From assembly GCF_900108485.1 (NCBI RefSeq), contig NZ_FNXF01000010.1, positions 1 to 64,000 of the forward strand: a DNA stretch of 64,000 bases. Reading direction: 5' to 3'. How positions within the stretch are numbered: position 1 is the stretch's first letter; the number at the start of each line of letters is the position of its first letter. This document shows, piece by piece, positions 43,405-53,288 of this stretch. The translations under genes and the position numbers were made by a program. Below the pieces are notes generated by a model. The model saw nothing but the letters and a program-made list of their open reading frames with translations, ran no database searches and was not told the DNA's origin. This DNA comes from Rheinheimera pacifica (GTDB taxonomy: Bacteria; Pseudomonadota; Gammaproteobacteria; Enterobacterales; Alteromonadaceae).

Positions 43405-46089
43405 TTATTCTGCCTTGCCAAGCCTGCACCGGTAGATCATTGCCAGCAGCATTAGCCAAATCATCCCCAGACTACCGCCGCCTGAGCCACCGTTATCATT
43501 GCCGCCACCACCTGAACTTGCCGGGTTAACGGTAACAAGCACTTCTGCACTGCTGCTAACGGTGCCGTCATTGGCGGTAAAGCGAAACAATAAATGCGTT
43601 TGTGCACTTACCACTGGCGCAGTAAAGCTAGTGTTTAATGCCGTAGTGTTACTCAGGCTTACCTGTGGCCCGCCAATTTGCTGCCATTGATAAGTAAGGT
43701 TGCCAGTATTACTGTAAGTGGCTGTGGCCTGCAATTGCACAGTAGCACCGCTACTGACCTGCTGTGGCTGACCAGCGGATACCAAAATGGCAGTATTGCT
43801 ACAGTTAGTATTGACCTCTAGTGTGCTTATCTGCTGCAACCAGTTAGTAAATTGCTGATTAGCTGGCGGGCAAAGGTCTGTATCATTAAATCTGAAATCC
43901 TGTAACTGAGATAATGCTGTCAGGCTTTGCGGCAGAGTGCCGCTAAGGGTATTGTTATTTAACCACAGAGCCTCCAACTGGCTAAGCTGCCCAATGGCAG
44001 AGGGCACCACTCCGCTTAACAGATTATTATCCAAGTATAGAGCCTTAAGCGTGCTCAGATTACCCAATGCAGCAGGAATACTGCCACTAAAACGGTTTTC
44101 CGATAAATCCAGTACCTGCAGTGCTGCTAACGTGGTCAATTGGGTGGGAATAGTACCGCCGATTGCGTTGCGCCATAACACCAGACGTTGCAGCTTAGTC
44201 AGCTGAGTCAGACCCAAGGGCAGGTTGCCTTGCAGGCTGTTGGATGTCAGGTCCAGTTTCTGCAGTTCAGTTAATCCGCCGATACTGGCTGGTATAGCTC
44301 CTGTCAGACGATTACCAATAAGCTCTAGCTCTACAACATGCCCGGCACTGCAACTCACACCATACCAGTTACAGGGTGTGCTGTTTTGCAGCCAATTTGT
44401 CCGGTTTACCCAGCTTTGCCCTGCTGTATCGTAATATAAATCTGTCAGCGCTGCGCACTCGGCTAACGGAATTTCGCTGACATTATTTACACTACAATAG
44501 TTATTGTCACGCAACCGCACCTCCACGGTGCCGTCAGGAAATACCAGGCTGGTGTTACTGCCGTTAAATGTCCAGCGTGTACTGTACACCCCATCACCGC
44601 TATTAATATCAGGTGCTACGCCATTATCTGCCAGATTAATGGTATTGCCGCCTTGTGTGATGCTCACCGGCACACCATTGCCATCGCAATTAATACTCAG
44701 TACTTTTAAATCAATGGCGGTGTTTGCTGCAAGATACACAATATCTGTTACCGGTAACATACGCCGCTGGCGCTGTGCGTTAACACAGTTAAGTACGCCA
44801 CTCTGACCGTTGCCGCTGGCCAGCAATAAATTACCGTTAATAGTTTGCTCTGCCAGCAGCGGATCGGTTGCCGCCTGACCCGACACCAGCAAGCGGCCGC
44901 GCAATTGCTGCATTGTTAATGCTGGCTCGGCGGCTTTAGCCAATGCCGCTACGGCAGCCACCATAGGTGCGGCCATAGAGGTACCTGACGCACTGGCGTA
45001 ACCATCATTCGGATTATTAGGATCGTCCAGACCAGTAGAAATAATACCTACACCAGGGGCGGATAAACTTACCCAGTCACGGCCGTAATTAGCAAAGTCG
45101 GCTTTATTACCTTGTTCGTCATGGGCGGTAACACTGATAACATTGGGTAAGTCAAAGGCTGCCGGATAAAACTTCGCCTGGCTGTCTGCATTACCGGCAC
45201 TGGCCACAAATAAAATACCGGCGTCATTGTGTGCTTTGATAGCATTGTATAGTGCTTGCGAGTTTATGGCCGCACCCCAGGAGTTGTTGCTGGCAACAAT
45301 ATTAACATTGTGATTCAGCTTTAAATCCAGCACATAATCCAGACACTCTATGGCATCACTGATAAAACCATCGCCGTTTTCATCCATAAAACGGCACGGC
45401 AGAATTTTTACATTCCAATTAATGCCCGCTACACCGACATTGTTATTAGTACGTGCAGCAATAATACCGGCAATAACAGTGCCATGGCCGTCTGTATCCA
45501 TGGGATCAACTTTGTTGTCATCATCTGCAGGGTTTATGCCGCGAATATCGTCGATATAGCCGTTATTGTCGTTATCTATACCATCGCCAGCAGTTTCGCC
45601 GGGGTTTTGCCAGATATTGCCAGCTAAATCAGGGTGCAAATAATCAACACCGGTATCAATAACTGCAACCACCAGTTCGTCGTCACCGGTAGTCTGATCC
45701 CAGGCCGCTACAGCATTAATACCTTTACCCGCACCAAGATGCCACTGCTGGGCAAACCGGGGATCGTTAGGAATAGCGGTTTTACTGACTTTGTGATCCA
45801 GCTCTGCCGCTTTAACACCGGGCATATTCTGGTATTCAGCTATGGCTTTATCGACATCAGCACCACTGGCTAATGTTGCAACCGCCAGTTGTGGCAAGTG
45901 CTGATAGCGACGCAATGGCTGCGATTTGCTTTTTGTTACGCCCTGTACCGACAGTAATTGCGGTTCAAAACTGCTGGCGCTCACCTCTGGCTCTAATGTC
46001 AGAATAATTCTTACCTGCGGCGGTGCAGCCTCGGCCCAGGCAAACAACAAGCCGCAACCGACTAAAGCCAACAAACTATTTCTGAACAT
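43405..46089 (-). CDS. S8 subtilisin-like serine protease with LRR, PKD-like domain and GlyGly-CTERM tail
   Basis: This exported protease of about 894 residues has a signal peptide (to WAEA), then an inhibitor-like prodomain and a peptidase S8 domain with the triad Asp in VAVIDTGVDY, His in DGHGTVIAGI and Ser in ASGTSMAAPM. Calcium-type DGIDNDNNGYIDD repeats and DENGDGF are visible. After a linker come about six plant-type leucine-rich repeats (about 595-745), then a PKD/Ig-like domain. The end is SSGGGG..GGSGGGSLGMIWLMLL plus RCRLGK, a GlyGly-CTERM signal processed by rhombosortase. ATG at 46089 has GGTGG upstream. It probably ends up on the cell surface or secreted by the type II route. Confidence 0.9.
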   Translation of the reverse strand: MFRNSLLALVGCGLLFAWAEAAPPQVRIILTLEPEVSASSFEPQLLSVQGVTKSKSQPLRRYQHLPQLAVATLASGADVDKAIAEYQNMPGVKAAELDHKVSKTAIPNDPRFAQQWHLGAGKGINAVAAWDQTTGDDELVVAVIDTGVDYLHPDLAGNIWQNPGETAGDGIDNDNNGYIDDIRGINPADDDNKVDPMDTDGHGTVIAGIIAARTNNNVGVAGINWNVKILPCRFMDENGDGFISDAIECLDYVLDLKLNHNVNIVASNNSWGAAINSQALYNAIKAHNDAGILFVASAGNADSQAKFYPAAFDLPNVISVTAHDEQGNKADFANYGRDWVSLSAPGVGIISTGLDDPNNPNDGYASASGTSMAAPMVAAVAALAKAAEPALTMQQLRGRLLVSGQAATDPLLAEQTINGNLLLASGNGQSGVLNCVNAQRQRRMLPVTDIVYLAANTAIDLKVLSINCDGNGVPVSITQGGNTINLADNGVAPDINSGDGVYSTRWTFNGSNTSLVFPDGTVEVRLRDNNYCSVNNVSEIPLAECAALTDLYYDTAGQSWVNRTNWLQNSTPCNWYGVSCSAGHVVELELIGNRLTGAIPASIGGLTELQKLDLTSNSLQGNLPLGLTQLTKLQRLVLWRNAIGGTIPTQLTTLAALQVLDLSENRFSGSIPAALGNLSTLKALYLDNNLLSGVVPSAIGQLSQLEALWLNNNTLSGTLPQSLTALSQLQDFRFNDTDLCPPANQQFTNWLQQISTLEVNTNCSNTAILVSAGQPQQVSSGATVQLQATATYSNTGNLTYQWQQIGGPQVSLSNTTALNTSFTAPVVSAQTHLLFRFTANDGTVSSSAEVLVTVNPASSGGGGNDNGGSGGGSLGMIWLMLLAMIYRCRLGKAE

Positions 46090-46183
46090 ATTCCACCCCA
46101 TGCAGTAACCGAACTTTCGTCAACTAATACTACGGGATCTTTGTATAAAAAGTGTAATTCTTTTTGTATTGATAATCGCTCCG

Positions 46184-46795
46184 TTAGCTGTCAGAACAAT
46201 ACAAGCCACGGCTAACCGGTTTAATGGCAACCAACTGACCGGCACTATTGCTGACAAACTCAACCCATTGCTGCTGAGCAAAGTCGCTTAGTTTATGCTG
46301 TTGCAGGTTTAACTGGCCCAATAACTGCCGATCTATGCTCAGTAGCAGATCATCACATACTGTGATCTGCCACTGCTCTTCTTGTTGACGTAACAAGCCG
46401 GTATGATAATGAAAAGCAGTGCTACGTTGCTGGGCTGCTGTGTACTGCTGATAAACAGCTGATGGATCAGCCTGCTGCGAAAGTGCCCTATGCTCAGTTT
46501 GCGGTGACAACCTGTGTTCCTGTACCTCTTTATAATGCTCGTCCTGCATTACCACTACCTGATAATACAACGGGGTTGTTTTATCTGCCGGTTGCAATAA
46601 ATATCCCATCAATAACAACAAGGCACAGCTCATTGCCAGTTGAGTATTACGCCACAACCCCATACCACTACTACGTTTTACTGGCCTGGCGCGGCGAACT
46701 ATTTCCCGGCTAACCCGCTGCGGCAGCACATGACAGGCTTTATCGTGCCGGTATTGCTGTTGCAGCTTTTGTTCAAATTGTTCAGGCGTTGTCAT
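46184..46795 (-). CDS. membrane protein coupled to an ECF sigma factor (putative anti-sigma factor)
   Basis: The protein has about 203 residues when started at the ATG at 46795, which has GGAGG 5 bp upstream and overlaps the sigma gene by 14 bp. It has a cytoplasmic basic region (about 1-45), one membrane helix (LAMSCALLLLMGYLL, about 53-68) and a periplasmic domain of about 130 residues containing a single pair of cysteines. No zinc-binding HxxxCxxC anti-sigma motif is present. The anti-sigma role is inferred only from gene order and topology; I do not recognise the family. Confidence 0.7.
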   Translation of the reverse strand: MTTPEQFEQKLQQQYRHDKACHVLPQRVSREIVRRARPVKRSSGMGLWRNTQLAMSCALLLLMGYLLQPADKTTPLYYQVVVMQDEHYKEVQEHRLSPQTEHRALSQQADPSAVYQQYTAAQQRSTAFHYHTGLLRQQEEQWQITVCDDLLLSIDRQLLGQLNLQQHKLSDFAQQQWVEFVSNSAGQLVAIKPVSRGLYCSDS

Positions 46796-47357
46796 CTGAG
46801 CCTCCGGCCAACTGCTGTAAAAACTGTCTGGCATAACGTAAACGGCTTTTAATGGTTTCAGCCGGCTGTTGAGTAATATCGCTGATCTGCTGTAATGAAA
46901 AACCTTCCAGCTGTAGCATTAACGCTTCACGCTGCAAAAAGGGCAATAATTGTAATTGCTCACTAAACAATAATTGCCGCCTGTTAGCATCTAACTGCTG
47001 TGCCAGACAGGTACTGGCTGCAAGCTCGGTTTCAAGCATATCTGCCTGCCAGCGCTGACGACGGCGTAATTCATCAATCAGGCAGTTACGCCCCACACTG
47101 AACAACCAGGTTTTAAAGCTGCTTTTGCCAGCAAAACTGTAAGGTTGCTCAATAAGTTTAAGCCAACATTGCTGACTGATATCTTCTGCCAGTGCTTTGT
47201 CTGATTGCTGGGCCAAAAAGTGGTATAACTCATTACCATGCAGCGCAATCAGTTTTTCCAGATGCGCCGGGCTGCCTGTGTCACGGTACAGCGCAAACAG
47301 CTGCTCTGCACTGCTGTCACTGCCAAACCAGCCACTGATAAAGAAGGATAATGCCAT
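46782..47357 (-). CDS. ECF-type RNA polymerase sigma factor
   Basis: The 191-residue protein has region 2 (about 30-95; DISQQCWLKLIEQPYSF, FKTWLFSVGRNCLIDELRRRQR) and region 4 (about 125-180; LLPFLQREALMLQLEGFSLQQISDITQQPAETIKSRLRYAR, a helix-turn-helix), the standard ECF layout. Downstream are the putative anti-sigma gene and the S8 protease; upstream is a TonB protein. All four run the same way with gaps of 82 bp or less. It may control the exported protease or envelope functions. This is inference. Confidence 0.88.
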   Translation of the reverse strand: MALSFFISGWFGSDSSAEQLFALYRDTGSPAHLEKLIALHGNELYHFLAQQSDKALAEDISQQCWLKLIEQPYSFAGKSSFKTWLFSVGRNCLIDELRRRQRWQADMLETELAASTCLAQQLDANRRQLLFSEQLQLLPFLQREALMLQLEGFSLQQISDITQQPAETIKSRLRYARQFLQQLAGGSDDNA

Positions 47358-47392
47358 TGAACTGCTCCTTGTGCTTACCCTGTAATTTCAGC

Positions 47393-48019
47393 CTAGTCGC
47401 TCTGTAAACTGAAATCGAGCTGAACCTGCATATTCTGTTGTTTTACCGCTTTACCGTCGACCAGTTGCGGCTGATATTTCCAGCGCCGCAGCGCCCTTAC
47501 AGCTTCGCGGTTAAACAGGGTTGCCGGCTCGGCTGCAAGCACTGCTACGTCCGTCACTGCACCGGTTTCATCTATGGTAAAACTCAGTCGTACCCAGCCT
47601 GAGATACCGTCACGCGCAGCTTCTATGGGGTAACGTGGTTCAACCCTGACCAGCGGCGTTGCAGAACGTTCGCCCCCTTGCATCATGTTATTGGGGCCGG
47701 TGGCTCGCGGTATATTTACTTTGCCTATGGCATCAAAACCAGGATTAAGGTTTGTTAACGTTTCCACTGTCGGATCTACTTTGGGTAGATCACGGGGTTT
47801 CAGCTCTGGCATCGGCGGCAATACTTTATTTTTTATTACGTCAGACTCTGGCGGCGGGTTAAAAAGCTCAACCGGCAGATACACAGGTGATGCCTGTGGT
47901 TTTACACCATCTGTTTTGATCAATTGCTGCATAGCTGCAAACAGTAAAAAGGTGATCGTTAGTGCCGACACAGCAGCGGAGGTCATTTTTACAGTTTGTT
48001 GAGAGGGCAAAGTTTGCAT
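47393..48019 (-). CDS. energy transducer TonB-family protein
   Basis: The 208-residue protein has an N-terminal membrane helix (about 13-33), a short proline-rich periplasmic linker (SPVYLPVELFNPPPESD...PPMPELKPRDLPKVDP) and a C-terminal TonB domain (about 120-205) with VRVEPRYPIEAARDGISGWVRLSFTIDETG and REAVRALRRWKYQP. It couples ExbBD proton motive force to outer-membrane receptors; no exbB or exbD is in the window. It is the first gene of the minus-strand run with the ECF sigma factor, 35 bp ahead of it. Confidence 0.9.
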   Translation of the reverse strand: MQTLPSQQTVKMTSAAVSALTITFLLFAAMQQLIKTDGVKPQASPVYLPVELFNPPPESDVIKNKVLPPMPELKPRDLPKVDPTVETLTNLNPGFDAIGKVNIPRATGPNNMMQGGERSATPLVRVEPRYPIEAARDGISGWVRLSFTIDETGAVTDVAVLAAEPATLFNREAVRALRRWKYQPQLVDGKAVKQQNMQVQLDFSLQSD

Positions 48020-48173
48020 ATCAGCTCCTTTTTAACTTTGTTAGTAATTAGACGTTTGGGCCAATAAAACGGGGTTAAACTTTTTGCCTTTACACAACCT
48101 TTACCCTGCCCTGACATTGCTTAGCAGTAGAGACTGATATAGTAAACGCATATAGTTTTATGGAGTAAAAGCA

Positions 48174-49610
48174 GTGCGTTATTGGATTTCAGCTTTCGTT
48201 GTGGCATTAGTTGTCGCCGGTTTTTGGCTTAGCACAGGCACCGGGCAGCAACTGATACAATATCAAACGCAAAGCCCTGCCCGTGGGGATGTTGAAAGTG
48301 TGGTAAATACCGCAGGTACCACCAAGGCAGTTGTTACGGTGGAAGTGGGTACTGAAGTATCAGGGCTGATTACCGAGTTATATGTCGACTTTAACGACGA
48401 TGTCACTCAGGGCCAGGCTATCGCCAAGCTGGATGACAGAACTTATGTCGCAAAATTACGTCAGGCCGAAGCGGATGTGGTTATGGCACAGGCCAGCCTG
48501 GCACAACAAAAAGCCACGCTGACCAAATCCAATACCGAGCTGGCCCGCACCGAACGTGCCTATACCCGCCAGCAACAGCTGATGCAGCAAAAGCTAACCA
48601 ACCAAAGCGAACTGGATGATGCCCGGGCTGCATTTGAAACAGCACAAGCGCAAATAATACTGGCGCAGGCGCAAATTCAAAGCGCCGAGGCGCAGTTGTT
48701 GCAGCGCAATGCCCAACTAGAACAGGCCCAGCTGGATTTAGACCGCACTACGATCCGCTCGCCGGTTAACGGCACGGTAATAGATCGCCAGGTTGATACC
48801 GGCCAGACAGTGGCAGCCAGTTTGTCGGCCCCTACGCTGTTTACCATAGCGCAGGATTTATCCCGTATGCAGATTGAAGCCGACGTAGACGAAGCCGATA
48901 TTGGCAAAGTGCAGCATGGCCAGTTGGTACGCTTTCAGGTTGATGCCTACCCGGACCGGCGTTTTTCCGGTGAAGTCGCCCAGGTGCGCAAAGCAGCCAC
49001 CAACACCAATAACGTCGTAACATACAAAGTTATTATTAATGCGCCCAACCAACAGCAGTTATTACTGCCGGGTATGACGGCAAATATGAATATTGTGCGT
49101 GGCTCAAAGCAGGATGTACTACGTGTGCCCAACGCGGCCCTGCGTTTTAAACCGGTTGGTATCACAGCTGAAACGCAACCCCAGCCCGATATGGCCGCTA
49201 ATTTGATTAAGCAGCTAAACCTTAATGCCGACACTGCCACTAAGGTAAAGCAGCTGTATGCTGAATTTGGCAAAGCTATGCAGCAAAGCCGCAGCCAGAA
49301 TGCCGGTAACCCGATGACTGATGCGCGCCAGTTAATGACGCAACAGCGGCAAAAACTGCAAAATGCTTTGCAACTGGTGCTGACAGAGCAGCAGTATCAG
49401 CAATATTTGCAGTTGAACGAACAACGCCGCAACAGAGCGCCAGAGGCAGAAGCCGGCACCCGCGCTCAGGTATGGCGCTTAAACGCTGCAGGCCAGCCAG
49501 AGGCGGTGAATATACGCATCGGCTTAGCTAATGACGAATATTCAGAACTACTGGGCGGCGACATCAGCGAAAGCGACAAAATCATTGTGCGTGCAGTAAG
49601 GGTCGACTGA
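48174..49610 (+). CDS. macA: MacA-type periplasmic adaptor of an ABC efflux pump, with helical C-terminal insert
   Basis: This 478-residue HlyD/MacA-family protein has an N-terminal membrane anchor (about 3-20), the VEVGTEVSGLITELYVDFNDDV lipoyl half, a long coiled-coil hairpin (about 95-195), the second lipoyl half (TTIRSPVNGTVIDRQVDTGQTV) and a beta-barrel. Near 335-425 an extra helical segment rich in Gln interrupts the usual C-terminal domain and contains LTEQQYQQY, like the LTxxQ motif of CpxP/Spy proteins. The start is GTG with GGAG 7 bp upstream. It is followed after 1 bp by the ATPase gene. Confidence 0.88.
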   Translation: MRYWISAFVVALVVAGFWLSTGTGQQLIQYQTQSPARGDVESVVNTAGTTKAVVTVEVGTEVSGLITELYVDFNDDVTQGQAIAKLDDRTYVAKLRQAEADVVMAQASLAQQKATLTKSNTELARTERAYTRQQQLMQQKLTNQSELDDARAAFETAQAQIILAQAQIQSAEAQLLQRNAQLEQAQLDLDRTTIRSPVNGTVIDRQVDTGQTVAASLSAPTLFTIAQDLSRMQIEADVDEADIGKVQHGQLVRFQVDAYPDRRFSGEVAQVRKAATNTNNVVTYKVIINAPNQQQLLLPGMTANMNIVRGSKQDVLRVPNAALRFKPVGITAETQPQPDMAANLIKQLNLNADTATKVKQLYAEFGKAMQQSRSQNAGNPMTDARQLMTQQRQKLQNALQLVLTEQQYQQYLQLNEQRRNRAPEAEAGTRAQVWRLNAAGQPEAVNIRIGLANDEYSELLGGDISESDKIIVRAVRVD

Positions 49611-49611
49611 T

Positions 49612-50364
49612 ATGAGCCACACCGTTGTTGAAACCAAAGCGCTGGAAAAACATTATCAGATGGGTGGCCAGCATTTACGGGCGCTAAAAGATATCAGCAT
49701 CCGTATTGCCCAAGGCGACTTTGTTGCCGTAATGGGCCCTTCTGGTTCAGGCAAATCAACTTTTATGAATATGATTGGTTGCCTTGATGCTCCCAGCCGG
49801 GGGCAAATCCTGCTGCAGGGCGAAGCCTTAACCCAGTTATCAGCCGCGGCGCTGGCAAAAGTACGCAATAAGTATATTGGTTTTGTATTTCAGCAGTTTA
49901 ATCTGCTGCCACGTACCAGTGCCCTGGATAATGTGCTGCTACCATTGCTTTACAACAACACACCGCGCGATGAAGCAAGGGCGCGGGCACAAGCTTGCCT
50001 GCAACTGGTTGGGTTGGGCGACAGGCTGGATCATCAGCCATCGCAATTATCCGGTGGCCAACAACAACGGGTTGCTATAGCCCGGGCACTGGTAAATGAT
50101 CCGGCGCTGATTTTGGCCGACGAACCCACCGGCGCACTGGATACAGAAACCGGGCTGGAAGTAATGCAGTTATTGCAGCAATTACACCAGCAGGGAAAAA
50201 CCATAGTGCTGGTAACCCACGAAAGTGACATCGCTGCTTTTGCCAGCCGCCAGCTGTTATTTAAAGACGGTAGCCTGATATCAGATCGCAGCTCAATACC
50301 GCACAGCGCCAGCGCTGAGTTGGCGTTGCTACGCCAGCAACGTATGAAGGAGGTAGCGGTATGA
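49612..50364 (+). CDS. ABC transporter ATPase, MacB/LolD type
   Basis: This 250-residue ATPase shows Walker A (GPSGSGKST), the Q-loop (FQQFNLLP), signature LSGGQQQR, Walker B (LILADEPTG) and the switch His (VLVTHE). Its size and the [18 protein letters not shown] stretch match the MacB N-domain/LolD group. In E. coli MacB the ATPase and permease are fused; here they are separate, with the permease start overlapping by 4 bp. It powers the MacA-like efflux complex from the cytoplasmic side. Confidence 0.92.
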   Translation: MSHTVVETKALEKHYQMGGQHLRALKDISIRIAQGDFVAVMGPSGSGKSTFMNMIGCLDAPSRGQILLQGEALTQLSAAALAKVRNKYIGFVFQQFNLLPRTSALDNVLLPLLYNNTPRDEARARAQACLQLVGLGDRLDHQPSQLSGGQQQRVAIARALVNDPALILADEPTGALDTETGLEVMQLLQQLHQQGKTIVLVTHESDIAAFASRQLLFKDGSLISDRSSIPHSASAELALLRQQRMKEVAV

Positions 50365-51590
50365 ATAGCCTGACCTTACTGCAGGTAGCCTGGGTGGCGC
50401 TGCGGGTAAACCTGCTGCGCAGCATTCTTACTATGCTGGGTATTATTATTGGCGTAGCCGCAGTTATTATTATGCTGGCGTTAGGGGCTGGCGCACGCTA
50501 TGACGTTGACCAGCAAATAAAAAGCCTGGGCGGCAATGTATTTGTGGTATTTGCCCGCGGCCGTTTTATGGGCGGTGCCCGCGAAGCCAGTGGCAGTAGC
50601 CAGGGCCTGACAGAAATGGATGCGCAGGCCATAGAACAGCAAATTCCGGAAGTAAATGTCGCTGCCCCTACCCTGCGCGCCAGTGGCCAGCTGATTTATG
50701 GCAACCTGAACTGGGCGCCGGAAATTCACGGTGTCGATAATAAAATTTATACCGCCCAAAGCTGGGAGCTGGCCGAAGGGCGCAGCTTTAGCGATACCGA
50801 ACTAGCCAGTGCCGGGCGTGTGGCGGTAATAGGCCAAACCGTAAAACGTGAACTGTTTGGTGCCGCTGATGCACTTGGCCAAACGGTGCGGGTAAATAAA
50901 ATGCCGGTTACTATTATTGGTGTGCTCAAAGGCAAGGGGCAAAATACTCAGGGTAATGATCAGGACGACCTGATTTTTATGCCACTGGACACGGTACGCA
51001 AACGTATTGCCGGTATGACTCTATCCAGCCCCAAAGCGGTACGGTCAATTATTGTGCAGGTAACAGATGAGCGCGATATGGCCATAGTTGAGCAGCAACT
51101 CGATAGCCTGCTGCGCCAGCGTTTGCGCATTAGCGACAACCAGAGCGGTTTTAGCATTCGTAACCTGGCCGAAATGGTAGAAACCCGCTCGCAAACAATG
51201 CAAATATTTAATGGCCTGCTGGCTGCTGTAGCGTCAGTATCACTGCTGGTAGGGGGTATTGGCATTATGAACATTATGCTGGTATCGGTAACAGAGCGTA
51301 CCCGTGAAATTGGCCTGCGTATGGCAGTGGGTGCCGAACCGCGAATTATTTTAAAGCAGTTTCTGGTAGAAGCCGTGTTGCTCTGTGCCATGGGTGGGCT
51401 AATTGGCCTGACTCTGGCCGTAGCCGTCAGTTTGGGTCTGGAATATTTTGCCGGTTTTACCGCCATTATTCAGCCCCAGGTTGTGGTAATGAGCCTGGGT
51501 TTTTCCTGTCTTATCGGGGTGTTTTTTGGCTACTATCCGGCCACCAAAGCGGCCCGTATGCAGCCGATTGAAGCGCTACGCTTTGAATAA
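50361..51590 (+). CDS. ABC transporter permease, MacB/FtsX type
   Basis: This 409-residue permease has one N-terminal membrane helix (about 20-45, [22 protein letters not shown]), a large periplasmic MacB_PCD domain (about 50-280) and three C-terminal helices (about 290-310, 335-360, 370-395) of an FtsX domain, with [28 protein letters not shown]. With the ATPase and MacA-like adaptor it should form a tripartite pump with an outer-membrane TolC-type channel, which is not encoded here. The substrate (macrolide, lipopeptide or peptide) is unknown. Confidence 0.92.
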   Translation: MNSLTLLQVAWVALRVNLLRSILTMLGIIIGVAAVIIMLALGAGARYDVDQQIKSLGGNVFVVFARGRFMGGAREASGSSQGLTEMDAQAIEQQIPEVNVAAPTLRASGQLIYGNLNWAPEIHGVDNKIYTAQSWELAEGRSFSDTELASAGRVAVIGQTVKRELFGAADALGQTVRVNKMPVTIIGVLKGKGQNTQGNDQDDLIFMPLDTVRKRIAGMTLSSPKAVRSIIVQVTDERDMAIVEQQLDSLLRQRLRISDNQSGFSIRNLAEMVETRSQTMQIFNGLLAAVASVSLLVGGIGIMNIMLVSVTERTREIGLRMAVGAEPRIILKQFLVEAVLLCAMGGLIGLTLAVAVSLGLEYFAGFTAIIQPQVVVMSLGFSCLIGVFFGYYPATKAARMQPIEALRFE

Positions 51591-51704
51591 TACATAGTAG
51601 ACTTTAGTCTTAGCACTACAACAGGTGATTGACAGTACAGCAGAATTTCCGAACACTCAGAAAATAACCTATAGTTTTATTTTTTGTTGTGCCACGGGAT
51701 GTTT

Positions 51705-53246
51705 ATGCAACTTAAAAGTACCAAACCTGCTTTGCTGGTGTTTGCTGTTCTGTTGGTGCAGGCAATAAGTTTTGCCGCTACCTCTTCTGCCATACTGGCG
51801 TTAACGCTGGCGGCTATAATGCTGTTGCTGTTTTTTTACTGGCCGCCAGCCGCCGCACAGCCGGTTAGTGATAGCAACAATGAGGTATTGGCAAAAACCG
51901 CAGATAATATTACCGAAGCTACGTCAAAGATGGCCATTGGCGCGGCTGAAGTGTCATTTTATATTGACAGCCTGATTAAAGATATTCAGCACAGCGGTGA
52001 TGACAGCAGCAAAATTGCTGACGTGAGCAACCGCCTGGCCAGCACTGGTAATGAACTGACCCGATCACTGCAAAGTATTGGTAGTGCACTGCAACAAACG
52101 GCTGCCGCATCACAGCAGGCCGATAACCTGCTTGGATCCGGCGTCAACAATATTAAAGCACTGGTTAGCGCTGTCAGTGACGCAGCAGTACAACTGGCCA
52201 GACTGCGCAGCAGCAGCGACAACATTCAGCGTATTACTGAAGTCATTAACACCGTAGCCGAACAAACCAACTTACTGGCGTTAAACGCAGCCATTGAAGC
52301 CGCCCGCGCCGGTGAACAGGGCCGCGGTTTTGCCGTAGTAGCCGATGAAGTAAGAACTCTGGCAGGCAAAACCGCTACCGCTACAAAAGATATTGCCACT
52401 ATGCTTAGCGATATCCGCGATCAAAGCCAGCATACCGCCAGCCAGATGAGCCAGCTACAACAGGCCGGTGAGCAGGTGCAGCAAGAATTACTGCAGGTTG
52501 CCGCTGGTTTTAATGATATCAACCAGCAAATAAGTGGTTCCTCGCAAACACTGGGGCAAATTGAACAGGTAAGTACCGATCTGGAACATACCAGTGAACA
52601 ACTGGCCCATTCCATCGGCAATATCAGTCAGGCGCTGAAAACGATCGGCCAGAAAGGCAACTCGGTAGCGCAACAGGCCATAGAGCTGTCGGTAGAAACT
52701 GAAAGTGTTTACCGCGAACTAAGCACCTTAAGTGAACACAGTTTTTTCAGCCCTATTTTGGCCGAAGCCAGACAAGCCGCTGATGCGATTGGCCAGTTGT
52801 TCAGCCAGGCGGTTGCCGATGGTCGCCTGAGCATGGAGGCACTGTTTGCCGAAAAATACCAGCCGATAACCGGTAGCAACCCGGCCAAATTTCATACCGG
52901 CTACGACAGCTTTACTGATCAGTATTTACCGGCGATTCAGGAGCAGGTATTAAGCCGGCACAGCAATGTGCTTTATGCCGGTGCGGTGGATCGCAAGGGG
53001 TACTTTCCTACCCATAATAAGAAGTTCAGCCAGCCGCTAACCGGCAATTACGACAAAGATTTACTGCAAAACCGCACTAAACGCATTTTTAGCGACCGCA
53101 CCGGCAGCCGTTGTGGCAGCCATACCGAAACCATGCTATTGCAAACCTATAAACGTGATACCGGCGAGATCCTACATGATTTATCAGTGCCGATCATGGT
53201 AAACGGCAGGCACTGGGGCGGGTTTCGTATTGGCTTTAAACGCTAA
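51705..53246 (+). CDS. methyl-accepting chemotaxis protein with C-terminal sensor-like domain
   Basis: This chemoreceptor of about 513 residues has two adjacent membrane helices (about 9-50) with almost no periplasmic loop. It then has a long cytoplasmic coiled-coil with the signalling hairpin [35 protein letters not shown]. After it comes a 110-residue domain ([13 protein letters not shown]...[20 protein letters not shown]...[11 protein letters not shown]...[11 protein letters not shown]) that resembles a PAS/Cache-like ligand module at the far C-terminus. Such receptors probably sense a cytoplasmic signal. ATG at 51705 with GGGA 5 bp upstream is preferred over TTG at 51684. Confidence 0.87.
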   Translation: MQLKSTKPALLVFAVLLVQAISFAATSSAILALTLAAIMLLLFFYWPPAAAQPVSDSNNEVLAKTADNITEATSKMAIGAAEVSFYIDSLIKDIQHSGDDSSKIADVSNRLASTGNELTRSLQSIGSALQQTAAASQQADNLLGSGVNNIKALVSAVSDAAVQLARLRSSSDNIQRITEVINTVAEQTNLLALNAAIEAARAGEQGRGFAVVADEVRTLAGKTATATKDIATMLSDIRDQSQHTASQMSQLQQAGEQVQQELLQVAAGFNDINQQISGSSQTLGQIEQVSTDLEHTSEQLAHSIGNISQALKTIGQKGNSVAQQAIELSVETESVYRELSTLSEHSFFSPILAEARQAADAIGQLFSQAVADGRLSMEALFAEKYQPITGSNPAKFHTGYDSFTDQYLPAIQEQVLSRHSNVLYAGAVDRKGYFPTHNKKFSQPLTGNYDKDLLQNRTKRIFSDRTGSRCGSHTETMLLQTYKRDTGEILHDLSVPIMVNGRHWGGFRIGFKR

Positions 53247-53267
53247 ACCGGGCCATGGCCCGGTTTA
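53244..53267. terminator. 24-bp perfect palindrome between MCP and mlaA (bidirectional terminator)
   Basis: TAAACCGGGCCA/TGGCCCGGTTTA is a perfect inverted repeat whose first three bases are the MCP stop codon. It lies between convergent genes and is GC-rich, but no long T-run follows on either side. Confidence 0.65.
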
Positions 53268-53288
53268 GCTGCTGCTCTTTGCTGTGAA

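Noticed and set aside
50960-51466. 168-codon minus-strand ORF opposite the MacB-like permease
   Set aside because: It is antisense to conserved permease sequence, with no ribosome-binding site or domain.
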